NCBI GenBank assembly: GCA_946965045.2
Contig: OX337231.1
Coordinates: 744,001-808,000, forward strand
Reading direction: 5' to 3'
DNA: 64,000 nucleotides
Origin: Epithemia pelagica
Taxonomy: Eukaryota > Bacillariophyta > Bacillariophyceae > Surirellales > Surirellaceae
Under the pieces are notes generated by a model. The model made no database searches. It saw only the letters and a list, made by a program, of their open reading frames with translations, and was not told where the DNA came from. Numbering within the stretch: the first letter of the stretch is position 1; the number at the start of each line of letters is the position of its first letter. Below, piece after piece: positions 44,000 through 54,752 of this stretch. The position numbers and the translations under genes are program-made.

Positions 44000-46116
44000 G
44001 ATGGACTCGACGTCTTGCTTTCATTTTGAGGCCATAGGAGCGTACCGACTGTCTCAAACGAGGTTTTGGCGGTCTTGGTGGAGTGCTCACAGCACGAGTA
44101 GCTGTGGCTCCAGACTTGGAGTCTTGCTCGACCAGGCTCATGGCACAACAAAGGCCTGTGAACAAGGCGAGATACAGTAGGAATAACCACGGCAGATAAA
44201 GCCAAAATAGGTCCCCCATCCCCCTCATGAGCGCACAGTCGAGTAAGGATGAGAAGATAGAGGTCGCCCAGGTTTCCCTCCTGGGACCATAGCGATGATA
44301 GGGGCGGCCTACACCAGATGGACCGTCCAAAGACGCCACCCAGCGGCCACCCCATCAGGAGAAATGCTCCACGAGACTGCGGAGCGACTGGTCGACGGAG
44401 CGAGCCACATTTGCGACTGCAGCATCGACCTCAGCGCGATTGACAGTAGAACCAGCCACAGTACCAGTCGCTCCGGTGAGCGTGCTGGTCGTGCTGGCGC
44501 CGTCGGCTCGCGCGGCATGAGCACTCGCGTCTTGCTTGGAAGAATGCGTCCAATCCGGAACCCAGCGATGCGTGCGATGGTTGTAGAACATAATATGTTT
44601 TCCATCAATCACGCGTCGATTTCGCTCGTCCGACTTTGGAGGCGCCCACTTTCCGGATGCACCACCTGCTCCAGAATTTGAGGAACTCGTCCCATTGGCT
44701 GCCTTCTTAGAACCAAACTTGTCTTTGTTCGCAGCAATCTTCTATTCGTTGCGGGGTTCCGTGCACTTCGGTGCTGTACGTCCCGGCTTTCCACAATTCC
44801 AATAAATTGGTTGGGACTTGCCATTGCCCAAAGAGGCAGTATTGGCAGCTTTCTTGGCATCTTCTTGGGCATTGAACACGGAGTTCTTTCCCTTCGTTTT
44901 AGAACCGTGCCAGTCATTACTGCTGCATAATTCATTATACTTAGTTTCGGCTAAGCGAAGCAAAACATCAACTTCCAATCCACCAGTGTCATCAGGATCA
45001 CCTTGAAGTTTACCAATGTCCCGTGCCATTGTGTAAGTTTGCTCGATATAGCGGAAATAGGAGTTAAATTTGCAAACGGATGAAGTTTGCATGACCTTTA
45101 GCCTTTAGCACTTGCTGATTAAAACGCTCTGGAACTTTCTTGACCCATTTCAAGCGCTTGTGTGCACCACGGATTAAACTTACAACACAAAGAACGTTTT
45201 CACCTTGAAACTCATTGATCTTCAAATTCTTAACCAAGTCTTTCAAATGATCAATAGCGGCTTCCGAACTTGAAACCAGAATGTTCATCATAATGACGAA
45301 GAGCAGCGGACCCCCTTGTTGAATGGTAGGGTAAGTCTCAAACTGTTCGTAGCATTTTTCAAACAGACTTTGAGTCATGTTATTTTCCAGATGCTTGTAG
45401 GTTAGTACCAAATTCTCCCGGTACCAATCCTTCTTGGTCCAGCGGCGATACCATTCACAACTGGCTGCAACTTCATCGGGAGTAACTTCCTCATAATTTA
45501 AATATAGATCTACAGTACGAGACTCAATACTCCGGGATCCCTTCAACTTGGGGAACACAATCGTGAATACGTCATGCATATCGTAAACCATATGCATGTC
45601 CTTGGTCTTGGAAATCATGATGGCAGTGTTATAACACTCATCCAACTTCTTTTCATCGGTCAAACTCATACTCGTGAAAGTATATTTCGTTTGCGATGTC
45701 TTCACGGCTTCCTTGAAGAGATCTTGTTTCTTCTTCGAGGACATCTTCTCCCTGTTCTCTTTCCGATATAGAGGTCCTTGATCCGCGACACCATATCCCC
45801 TTGAACCTGGTTCCACCAGCTCAACTGCCAGTCCCCCAACCATGAATTAGGTATCTGTATCTAACGGGTAGTCATCGCTCTTTGAACTCTTATCCGAATT
45901 GTTTTCATCGCTTGTTCTTCTTTGTCTTCTCTCATTAAGACCCTGAAGCGTTTCGTCGAGTGTTCGGAATCCAAAGTCGGATTCCCGATTGCCGGTTCCA
46001 GTCTGGTCTTCCGCTGAGGCGTCTTGATAGTCCTCATCGTCTCCCGTGTTAGCCGGTGCAGCACCTGAAGCGGGTGAAACATTTGCCGAGTCTTCTGCTC
46101 GCGCCATTGTTCTCAC
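44000..46116 (-). pseudogene. copia gag region with frameshifts
   Basis: Fragments in several minus frames. 46116-45847 encodes an acidic N-terminus (MARAEDSANVSPASG, probable start within). 45843-45064 encodes a gag core (KYTFTSMSLTDEKKLDECYNTAIMISK, EWYRRWTKKDWYRENL, PERFNQQVLKAKGHANF). 45092-44742 encodes a knuckle-like end (YWNCGKPGRTAPKC) in which the expected first Cys reads Trp. 44612-44355 encodes the DGKHIMFYNHRTHRWVPD segment typical of diatom and fungal copia. At least three frameshifts or stops break the gene. It continues into pol across the nested insertion. Confidence 0.75.
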
Positions 46117-46209
46117 CTTCTCTCTGTCCTATCTTGCCAGAGCACTCACTTCCTTGACACCGTACGACCTTGGGAAACCTTCTACAGCGTAATACTTGGG
46201 CTCAGAACC

Positions 46210-46444
46210 TGCGAGTAGTGGAAAAGAACGGCGGTCTCTTTCCCATTGAGCAATCCGTAAAAGGATACTTATTCTGATAATCACTATTATGTTAGGCCTA
46301 AATTCTCACTAAACTCACTACAATCTTTTCTTCAATATCTTGGATGAGTCATTCCATCCATTCGTTCACATCTACGTCGCTCATCATTCGTGATTGATGA
46401 GTCTTGTTGCCGAGTATAATCTTGCTACCCCAGCTATACTCGCA
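46210..46444 (-). repeat. copia 5' LTR
   Basis: 235 bp, five bases after which begins the TM9SF stop codon. See element entry. Confidence 0.92.
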
Positions 46445-46449
46445 CTCGG

Positions 46450-48966
46450 CTATTGAAATGATTCTTCTGAGGCTTGACTTGTACGTGTGCGGAGAGCTAT
46501 TCCTGATTCGTTGTCATCTATCGTCTCCAGGTCGTTCTCTTGTCCCCAACTTGTTCCCGAGGAATCCGTCGCTTTGGCCTGGAGCTCTTGTCGCAAACTT
46601 GCAAAAATGACACAGTTAAAGTAGAGCGAAGCGGCGACGCCGACAAATCCCAACAAACAAAACAAACCAACACATACCACCGCCATGTAACCAACCCAGA
46701 TAACATGAGCACTGAACTGGGAGTCTCGTATTGTTGTGTGAAAATAATTCAGGGACCACAAAAAGACAAATAATGCCGCACTGCCAGCATTCGTGAAAGA
46801 GCGCCACCACCAATGATAATTTTTGCGGCCGAGCTGCCAGTAATTCAAGAGAATGGTAACTTCTGCGCATGTGACAAGCGCAATGACAAAGACCCACATC
46901 AAGAATTCAAACGAGTGGTAATAATAAAGACCACTCAACGCATGGGCCTGCATCAAATGCAGTTCCACATGGCAGGAATAATACGGCAAAATCCCACCGA
47001 TGGCCATGGTACAGGGGACCCAGAGAAACCATGGCTGAGAAGGAATTGGTCTTCGAATGAAGTTGGTACTGACAGGAAACTCGAATGACTCTTGTCGGTA
47101 ACCAAAACGTGCACCCACAAACACCAGTGGTGTCATGATTCCAAACCACCAGATAAGCAATATCACATGTGTCGAAATGGGTATGGCAAATGTTGACTCA
47201 TGCAATCTAGCCATTATGTTGACCACAATAAACACACCAAACACAAGTGAGGGAAAGCCAAGAGCCGTCCAAAGCGTTGCTCGTTGATACTGGTTGCCCT
47301 GAAACGCCTTGTACAACCGTGCCGTGACATAGCCACCCAAGCACCCAAAAACTGCAAAGACGAACAACCCGACAGTCAACAAATGCCCTCGTCGTGCTGG
47401 ACTCATGAAACCGAATAAGCCAAAGAAAATAGTGCAGAAACTTGAACACAGGATTTGAGCTCCCGTACCACACGCCACGGCCAAAACCTTCGGATGCGAG
47501 GGTGGTCGAAAGACGTCGGCATGCAACAATCGCCAACCATGTATTTGATCGGCATTCACAGCATCATCATCATTAATTCTTTCTTGATGTTCTTGCTGCT
47601 CTTTGGCTTTGTCCAAAACCTCCAATCGATCGTATGGATCCATGACACGTTGTAAATGGCGCACCAAAATGGCCGCGATCACGCTTGTCAGCAAAACAAG
47701 CCAAATCAAGGAGATTCTAATTGGCACCCAATGTATACCATTGGCTGAAATCGTGTCCAGATAGATATTCCACCGCGAGGCCCAAGGCACATCAGGATTG
47801 ACAATCCATGTCACATCGTAGGTAAATAGGACCGTTCCAGACGCTGGTTGGGGGTCATCCCGTTCTTGGATCATTTTTGCAGTGGTATGTTCTTGACTCC
47901 CCGGTTGGCACGAGGCAATGGGATTCTGAATGGACGCAGTCTTGGGTAACAAGGATTGTTCTTCGTCGTTGACACGGAATTCATATCGAATGGAGTGGGG
48001 TTGCACAGCAAAGCGTACAATACGATACGCATTTGCTTGCCCTTCCACTGGGTGATACATAATCTCAAGATTGACCTAACAGTAATAGCCAACAGAGAAA
48101 CGCAATCACATACAGTAACAAGGAAGAAACCATATGAGATGAAAACACACAACGATGTTTCGCTAATGGAGAATGACTCGTACCCACCACATGAAAGGAT
48201 TGAGTACACACGTACTTACATGATTGTGAATGTAGGCCTTATCATCCGCTTCGGAAACAAATCCCAAGGGAAACCCCTGCGCGTACCAGGTAAAATCATC
48301 AGCAGGTCCTTTGTCGTCTTCTTCCTTGCCCCAATGATAGGCCGACGGAAGATTGTCGACAATCCAATTGTGGTGGTACCTATCGAAACACATCCAACAA
48401 GAAAACGAAACAAAATCATGAGGCAAGAAGCAGCAGTTTTAGTAGACCCTTCGGATCGTGATACGTACTCTTGTCGAATCGCCTGGACCACTCGATTGGG
48501 TGGGACACCTCGTTCTTCAGTCGGTCCCAACGTTTGGATACAGACTTGTTCGCAATACAAGTCCTGTTTCATGACGACTAGGTACGGCGAGCTTGCAATT
48601 CGGTCTCCTGCCAAAACTTCTCCCAGATTCAAATGATCCCACGTGGGTGGGCCCTTTTGAGGTTTACATAGGGGTAAAGAGTAGTATTGTAAGGGCAAAA
48701 GTGTTTGGTGGGATGTCATTTTGTTCACCTTGACTTTGACTCTGTTGTTTGGATTGACAGAAATGATAGATATAACATCAAGGGCAACGCACAAGCAAGA
48801 CGAGAAATGAGACACTTCACTCGAACAAATAAACAATAAGAAGGCATAATCCGTACCGATCACCGGGCAGAAAGGAACGGGGGTTGACCCCTGGTACATA
48901 CGAGGAGGATGCCTCAGCAACCACCCAGCAGCCGGGAACCAGTAGTAGAAGCCACTTCGTCATCAT
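46450..48966 (-). CDS. TM9SF (nonaspanin/EMP70) protein, four exons
   Basis: Exons 48966-48857, 48741-48469, 48379-48220 and 48075-46450. Introns of 115, 89 and 144 bp all have GT..AG ends and phases that join exactly, giving 722 aa. Exon 1 is a signal peptide plus SYVPGVNPRSFLPGD, the usual mature N-terminus. Exon 2 carries VKVNKM, YYSLPLCKP and LGEVLAGDRIASSPY. Exon 3 carries WIVDNLPSAY and YAQGFPLGF. Exon 4 has HNHVNLEIMYHP, then nine hydrophobic segments with HGWRLLHADVFRPP, GTGAQILC and the YYSCHVELH region. TM9SF proteins act in Golgi/endosomal sorting of membrane proteins. The TAG stop is 46450-46452. The copia LTR begins six bases beyond, so the native 3' UTR has been displaced. Confidence 0.93.
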
Positions 48967-49437
48967 AACCAGGAGAACCGACGAGAACAACGACGACCGG
49001 AAATTGATATGTTGCGTCTAAAGGATCGGAAGAACCAATCCTCTTGGCATATCCTCTCTCCTCGCTCGCTTTCTCTGCTGGTAAACGGTGTAGTGGTACC
49101 TTGGAACAGATCCGGTGTCTGAAAACATCACATGGATCATGGTCAAACGTGTCAAATTAACTGGTGCCGAATATGGAATTAATCGCGATCGCAGTATGGA
49201 GCGACAGATGTGCGACAACTGCTGCGTTGAATCGTGATGGTCGTTGTAAAAGTGCCCAAGGCCCAACTAGCTTGCATATTGACAATGACGGGGTGCTACC
49301 GTGAAACCCCCCCCAAAAGTCAACCACCAAAAGTCACCTTCGTCCCCATGAAAAAAATGAAACATCCGGGATGTTGTGCAAATGTTCCTTTCGTTAGACC
49401 AACCAACGCGAAAACCAAAGTCTCCACCTGATGCACG
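48967..49437. promoter_or_regulatory. divergent intergenic region
   Basis: 471 bp between the TM9SF start and the PF03407 GT start. No repeats or ORFs of note. Confidence 0.4.
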
Positions 49438-51270
49438 ATGTTTCGGTCGAAAAACCACAACCAAGTGATTCTATTAGCCTTGGCCTGCGCTGTGATTTTC
49501 TTGAATGGACCATTGTTTGTTGCCTTTGATGGATCTTTCAACAGTCCACCGACGACTGAATTTGAATGCTTCACGTCCTCGCAAGTGGACCAAATGATTC
49601 AAGAAGCATTACGAAAAGAATCTGACAAGCTTCGAGAGCAGATCACACAAGAGCTTCGACGGCAGATCACTCAAGAACTTCGGGAACAGATCGCACGAGA
49701 CATGATAAATGGTACAAAAACACTTGAAAATCACAGGAGTGACAGGCAGAAGGACACAACTGCTGACGGTTCAGAGACTCAAAGCGCATTTATTCAAGAG
49801 CAAGTCTCACCGAAACAAATTTCCGAGCCAAGATTCTCTAATGGAATGAACAACCTGGTGGTAGGAATGGCAAAGGTCGATCGCGATGAGTTCACTACAA
49901 GGTTTGATTTGGGAGTTCCTTTGGATCGTTCTGATCAAAAGAATCATGAGGTACTGTTTCTGTATTCTCATGCCGATGCGATGCCATCGGATCCTGTTTC
50001 TAAGCAACAGGCCAAATCTCAGACAACAATACCCAGAGTATCGGCAGAGGATGCGACAGCCAATTGTGACTTTCTCAATATTGTTTTCCAACATCACGGT
50101 GGAAGGCGAAGGCAATGCATGGCAATTATGCGTCTTCCAGAGGACACAGACAAATTAAACTCCTCAACACCTCTGATTCTTGCAAGTCGGGGTGCAGATG
50201 GAAATCACAAGTTTGTAACAACCACAGGCCCAGAGAAAACCAAGGAATACATGACTCATTTGCAAAGGTACCTTGGAGATCTGGGCCGTACAGCGGCCTT
50301 TCTTCGACCAATTTTGAAGAGGGTTGCTGTGCAAAACACTGTTGTTGTTATGACATGCAACTTTGGACAGTCGGAGCACATGTTGAACTTCTTGTGTTCC
50401 GCCAAACGCCGAGGTCTTGACACTTCGTCAATTGTCGTGTTTGCCATGGATCAAGGAACAGATAGCCTTCTCAAGAACGTTGGAGGTGTTACAGTTGTGT
50501 ATCTGGAACAAACTTTTTCGGGTTTGCCATTACACGCTGCCGGTGCCTATGGTGATAATGACTACGCGAAATTGATGTTGGCCAAAGTTTATTGTGTTCA
50601 TCTCCCAGTTTTTCTCGGCTACAATGTTCTTTTCCAGGATGTCGATATAGTATGGTATCGGCATCCGCTGGACTTTTTCCACAACACGAGTCGAAAGGAC
50701 TCATCCTTTGATTTATACTTTCAAGACGATGGCAATCGTCTGGTTTACCCAACCTACTCTGCCAATTCAGGCTTTTACTACGTCCGCAACAATCCTCGCA
50801 CGGTCCATTTTTTCAACGCTCTGCTCATGGAAGGCGACGATATCCTCGAACGACGGAGTCATCAATCGGCCATTCATTCGTTGCTACAGGAACACGCAAG
50901 CTTATATGCCCTCAAAATCAAAGTTTATGCAAGAGAGGAAACGTTATTCCCGGGTGGATATAGCTATCGCGTGGATCGGTCTTACATGAAAAAGTTTGTG
51001 AAAGGAGAGATACAACCAATACTCTTTCACATGAGTTGGACAGCATCAAAAACGGACAAGCTCAAGTTCTTTCAGCAAATGGGAGATTGGTACCTCGCCG
51101 ATAGCTGTACCAGTATCTCCAGTCACTACAATGAATCGAATCTTAGAGCCAACATCCACGCGTATTCGAGTTGTTGCTTGAAGGAACCAACTATTGTTTG
51201 TCATAACCCTAGCACGCCGAGCATCATTCCTTGCCCAAACAGCACGTTTTGGAAAGACATGGAAAAGTAG
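49438..51270 (+). CDS. type II membrane nucleotide-diphospho-sugar transferase (PF03407-like)
   Basis: 610 aa from ATG 49438. A basic N-terminus and one anchor (VILLALACAVIFLNGPLFVAF) place the catalytic part in the Golgi lumen. A coiled coil follows (KLREQITQELRRQITQELREQIA). The PF03407 core runs from VVVMTCNFGQSEHMLNFLC to the end: VVFAMDQGT, DYAKLMLAKVYCVHLPVFLGYNVLFQDVDIVWYRHPLDFF with the DVD metal site, DLYFQDDGN, SANSGFYYVRNNPRTVHF, and the C-terminal Cys-rich tail SCCLKEP...CHNP. The donor sugar is unknown; GT77 relatives use UDP-sugars for arabinose, galactose or xylose transfer. A close paralogue lies at 63615-64000 on the other strand. Confidence 0.85.
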   Translation: MFRSKNHNQVILLALACAVIFLNGPLFVAFDGSFNSPPTTEFECFTSSQVDQMIQEALRKESDKLREQITQELRRQITQELREQIARDMINGTKTLENHRSDRQKDTTADGSETQSAFIQEQVSPKQISEPRFSNGMNNLVVGMAKVDRDEFTTRFDLGVPLDRSDQKNHEVLFLYSHADAMPSDPVSKQQAKSQTTIPRVSAEDATANCDFLNIVFQHHGGRRRQCMAIMRLPEDTDKLNSSTPLILASRGADGNHKFVTTTGPEKTKEYMTHLQRYLGDLGRTAAFLRPILKRVAVQNTVVVMTCNFGQSEHMLNFLCSAKRRGLDTSSIVVFAMDQGTDSLLKNVGGVTVVYLEQTFSGLPLHAAGAYGDNDYAKLMLAKVYCVHLPVFLGYNVLFQDVDIVWYRHPLDFFHNTSRKDSSFDLYFQDDGNRLVYPTYSANSGFYYVRNNPRTVHFFNALLMEGDDILERRSHQSAIHSLLQEHASLYALKIKVYAREETLFPGGYSYRVDRSYMKKFVKGEIQPILFHMSWTASKTDKLKFFQQMGDWYLADSCTSISSHYNESNLRANIHAYSSCCLKEPTIVCHNPSTPSIIPCPNSTFWKDMEK

Positions 51271-51671
51271 TCAACAAGAGTAACGTCATTTTATCAACTC
51301 GGTTCTATTCCAACATTAGAAGGACTCGCCGTCTATGTCGGGGAATGCCCCTCAGAACCATGATCAGCATTCGTGGAGAAAGAAAGCAATGCGACATAAC
51401 TGTGATATTCTGAAGGAGAACACTCCACTAGGTATTGTAGTGTCCTTCATCTACTTGACTTGTTCCGACCTGTATGTGTCCTGTAATGTTGAATTACTAG
51501 AAGTACAACCGAGTCTTGAGGAGTGTGTGTGTTCTAGGATAAAATTACAACAAGAAAGCGCTACGACAACAACGTTTTTGTGGACGGAAACAACAGTGTG
51601 TTGATTTCCTCGGGTGTCGTCGTGCGTGGTGGCATTGCGTTCATCAGGTTGTTTTCGTACTAGTACCAGTA
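51271..51671. other. convergent intergenic region
   Basis: 401 bp between the glycosyltransferase and F-box/SPRY stops. Nothing recognised. Confidence 0.4.
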
Positions 51672-54194
51672 TTAGGTGGATTTGGAGTCGCATCCCCAAA
51701 GGACGTCTTCCACGGCCGAAGATTGATCTTGCAGGTACTGCCTCAAATCAAAGCAAAAGGGCTGCTCACCAAAATTGCAGTGGACCAAACACTTGGTATC
51801 CATTCCCACGGTGGGATACCAATCTTGTTGATAAAAGGCCTGGTCGGCATGCTGCAAATTGGTCCACGCCGGTCCCAAATAGTGGCCATTGAGCGTGTAA
51901 AAGATTTGGTGATGCAAGTAGTCAATCCCGCATCCCACCACATCGCCCGCACCAAATTTGGGACCGTACGGTCGTAACATGTGACCAGTTTCGTAAAAGA
52001 CTCCACCATCGTCGCCGTGATAGCCATAACTAAAGGAATCCCATCCGGGCATGCGAGAATGCAAGGAAAATTCATTGCACGAGAGTCCGACGGCAATGCA
52101 TTCTCGTGGGGAATTCCTGTTGGTGGTTGGTGTCGCAGTCGTAACCTCGTGTGTCTCTGCGGCCAAATGGACTTGAGGCAATGCAAACTGCTCTTCTTCT
52201 TCTTCTTCCTGGTTGTCGTCGGTTCCTCGATCACGAGCCAATCGTTGTGCTCGGAGACGTTCTTGTTCTTGCTCTTCGGATGCTGGAGGGAGAATGGTGA
52301 CTTCAAAATAATGGACCATGCGAGGCGTTACATTTTGCTCCCGCCTGCCAGTCGTGTTGTTTTTTGTACAAAAGGGAACCACAAAGGGTCGAAAGAGGGG
52401 TGTGGCTGTTGTGGTCGTCGTTGGTTCGTCCATCGGATTGGTGGAAGAGCGACGATGCGAACTTCTCGTTCTTTGAAGACGGCTGAGCAAGTGGGATGGT
52501 CGATGTCGGTGGTGGTGATGGGTGTTTCCATTCAGGACACGGAGAGATGGTGACGACGACGACGAAGCAGGCACGGCAGCATTGCGTGAGGTTGGATGAA
52601 ACAATCGTGACAAGGGACCACCACTGGATGGGTGATGATTGCCACCACAAAAGACAAGGTGAGGAATGGCTTGAAACATGGAGGAGGATTTGTGATTCTT
52701 TTTATTCTTTTCGTCCTGCAATGGCAAGGGTGTCTTCCAGGGTTGATTGGATCGAATGCATCGATCTCCTGTACCAACTGTCCCCGTATATTGCACGGCT
52801 GTTACTCCTTGGGGCATGACTTGGACCACTCTTAAGGGCGCGGCTTGGGAGGAGGATGGTTGTTGCTGTTGTTGTTGTAGCAATCGACGATGCCGTTGCA
52901 AGGAATTGGACCATCGACAGGGAAGTAGCAAATCCGTATCAATGTGGGAAGGAAAGGTGGATTGCGCCAATTGCAACACAACATTGTAGTTTAACTCTTG
53001 CGGTGTGTAACCCGACGTTACTCGACACAGATCCTCCTCCATACTACTCTCCTTGGTGAGTGTTGCCAATGGTGACACGTGCGGCCCTACCGTGTTGGTG
53101 GTGGTAATGGACACGGTCCGTGGGGTCGTAGTAGTAGTAGTAGTGACGAATCCTCGGGACGCCGTCCAGAGGCCTCGTTTGGGAGTACTGTGACTGCTGT
53201 TGGAACTCATGCCCGAGCTCACCGATTCCGCGGCATTGGTCAAATGAAACGGATGGATAGTACTATTCATGTTGCTGCTGCTGCCGTGATGAGTGTGTGG
53301 GGAAAGAACCAGACTGCACGTGTATCGTGTGGTGGTAGCCCGACACTGCGGCCATGTGACTTGCATATAAGTCTTCCACAACAAGTCCGCCTCATCACTT
53401 TGCAACAAGGTCCAAATCTTGTGGGTGGTTTGAGCCAAGGGCCTGACATTGTCTGGTGCCAAAAAGGAGCAAATGTTTAACAACACCTCATCGGGAAGAC
53501 TTGTCAAGGACCACACAAAGGGCGACGACGACGACGACGAGGTGGTGGTGGTGGGGGACGAGAAGCCATTCAAGAAATACTCATGTTCCTTCATGGTGGT
53601 CTTGTTGCCATCATGGTCCAGTAGAGGCCATTTTTCTTCTTCCTTCTCTGGTTGGTAATTTGGACCTTGCTCCAAAGGAATAACGTTGGAGACTGGTTTG
53701 GAAGAGGTTGACTGCCGTTTGGCGTCACGTTTGCGTTTCAAAGAAGATACCACCGAAAAGGGAGAATTGGATGCTTCCGAAGACGGCACAAACCGCCCTG
53801 CTGCTGCTGTAGTAGTAGAAGGAGTAGTACCTGCGGAGAGCGCAACGGTTGTGGCAGGAAGAGGAGCCAAGGGACTTTGAATCAAACTGGCCAAGACCAA
53901 GTCATTGAGACTGTTGCGAATCGTACCAATCGAGCCAGGTGGCGGAGTTTCGCGAGAAGCAGTCACAAAGGACGAGGAAGAAGACGACGATGATGGCAAT
54001 GGCACTGGAAGAACTGTCTTGGGTGGTGGAGTCATGGTCGAAAAGGATCCAACGTGGGGGCCACATGCCGACGACGAAGCCGAAAAGAAGCAAACGTCCT
54101 CTTCTTCACTTCGTTCGGCGGCATCTTCTTCCGGAACGGATGCATCAAAGGCATCCCAGGAAACCAGTCGTTGACGGGACGAAACTCGTTTCAT
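51672..54194 (-). CDS. F-box and SPRY domain protein
   Basis: 840 aa from ATG 54192-54194. Residues ~1-220 are low complexity (Ser/Thr/Pro runs, KRKRDAKR basic patch). An F-box follows: SLTSLPDEVLLNICSFLAPDNVRPLAQTTHKIWTLL. A long Ser/Thr/Gln/His-rich linker contains shorter conserved patches (YFEVTILPP, the SPRY entry strand). The SPRY core CIAVGLSCNEFSLHSRMPGWDSFSYGYHGDDGGVFYETG...FGAGDVVGCGIDYLHHQIFYTLNGHYLGPAW is well preserved. The combination suggests a substrate receptor of an SCF ubiquitin ligase with SPRY recognising the target. The target is unknown. Confidence 0.85.
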   Translation of the reverse strand: MKRVSSRQRLVSWDAFDASVPEEDAAERSEEEDVCFFSASSSACGPHVGSFSTMTPPPKTVLPVPLPSSSSSSSSFVTASRETPPPGSIGTIRNSLNDLVLASLIQSPLAPLPATTVALSAGTTPSTTTAAAGRFVPSSEASNSPFSVVSSLKRKRDAKRQSTSSKPVSNVIPLEQGPNYQPEKEEEKWPLLDHDGNKTTMKEHEYFLNGFSSPTTTTSSSSSSPFVWSLTSLPDEVLLNICSFLAPDNVRPLAQTTHKIWTLLQSDEADLLWKTYMQVTWPQCRATTTRYTCSLVLSPHTHHGSSSNMNSTIHPFHLTNAAESVSSGMSSNSSHSTPKRGLWTASRGFVTTTTTTTPRTVSITTTNTVGPHVSPLATLTKESSMEEDLCRVTSGYTPQELNYNVVLQLAQSTFPSHIDTDLLLPCRWSNSLQRHRRLLQQQQQQPSSSQAAPLRVVQVMPQGVTAVQYTGTVGTGDRCIRSNQPWKTPLPLQDEKNKKNHKSSSMFQAIPHLVFCGGNHHPSSGGPLSRLFHPTSRNAAVPASSSSSPSLRVLNGNTHHHHRHRPSHLLSRLQRTRSSHRRSSTNPMDEPTTTTTATPLFRPFVVPFCTKNNTTGRREQNVTPRMVHYFEVTILPPASEEQEQERLRAQRLARDRGTDDNQEEEEEEQFALPQVHLAAETHEVTTATPTTNRNSPRECIAVGLSCNEFSLHSRMPGWDSFSYGYHGDDGGVFYETGHMLRPYGPKFGAGDVVGCGIDYLHHQIFYTLNGHYLGPAWTNLQHADQAFYQQDWYPTVGMDTKCLVHCNFGEQPFCFDLRQYLQDQSSAVEDVLWGCDSKST

Positions 54195-54752
54195 GGTTGG
54201 TCAATCTTTTGGTAACGCTATATATACCCTGGTATGTATTGGATCTCTCCTTGTTTTGGTGGTGGTGGTGGTTGTGGTTGTGTCTTTGGGCTTTGGGTTC
54301 TGCTCGTGAAAAAAAAGACTCTTTGTTGTATTGTATGTGTGTGTTGGTCGTTTCGCTTGCAATGAATCAATCACTCTCGGCTCATCTCATCATCATCTGT
54401 CGGCACCGCATGTCTTTTGAAAAAAGAACCAGTCAAACGCACCTGGACGGAGAAGGAAGGAACGCATGGAACAGACTGGAATGCGATCCACACAACACAC
54501 AACCAACCAGTCCAACTGTCACGGAACGCGTTTGAAGTTGGAACAAGGGTGTCAGCAGCTGCTTCGTGTTCTCCACATAAGACAGACAGCCTGCAGGCCA
54601 TCTGCTTACCATCTGGTCGTTACTGTCTGTCGCAGCGACAGGAAGGCAATCGTGGATCTGGTTTGGAATCTTGCCGGACGCCGGACACACCCACATCATC
54701 AACGGATACTCCCACCACCAAAATCGGACGACGACGAGAGGAGGAGGAAGAC
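54195..54752. promoter_or_regulatory. divergent intergenic region
   Basis: 558 bp between the F-box and DCC starts. GTGGTG-rich tract near 54255. No gene recognised. Confidence 0.4.

Larger units (their letters stand above)
33889..46444 (-). mobile_element. Ty1/copia LTR retrotransposon, decayed, with a nested LTR element
   Basis: LTRs at 33889-34118 (3') and 46210-46444 (5') begin TGCGAGTA and end TACTCGCA, a perfect 8-bp inverted terminus. The flanks are CTTGG (left) and CTCGG (right), a 5-bp duplication with one mismatch. A polypurine tract GAGAGGGAG abuts the 3' LTR inside the element. Domain order gag-PR-IN-RT-RNase H identifies copia. Without the nested insertion it is about 7.1 kb. 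The LTRs differ by an indel (CTACGT) and at least two substitutions. Confidence 0.92.
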
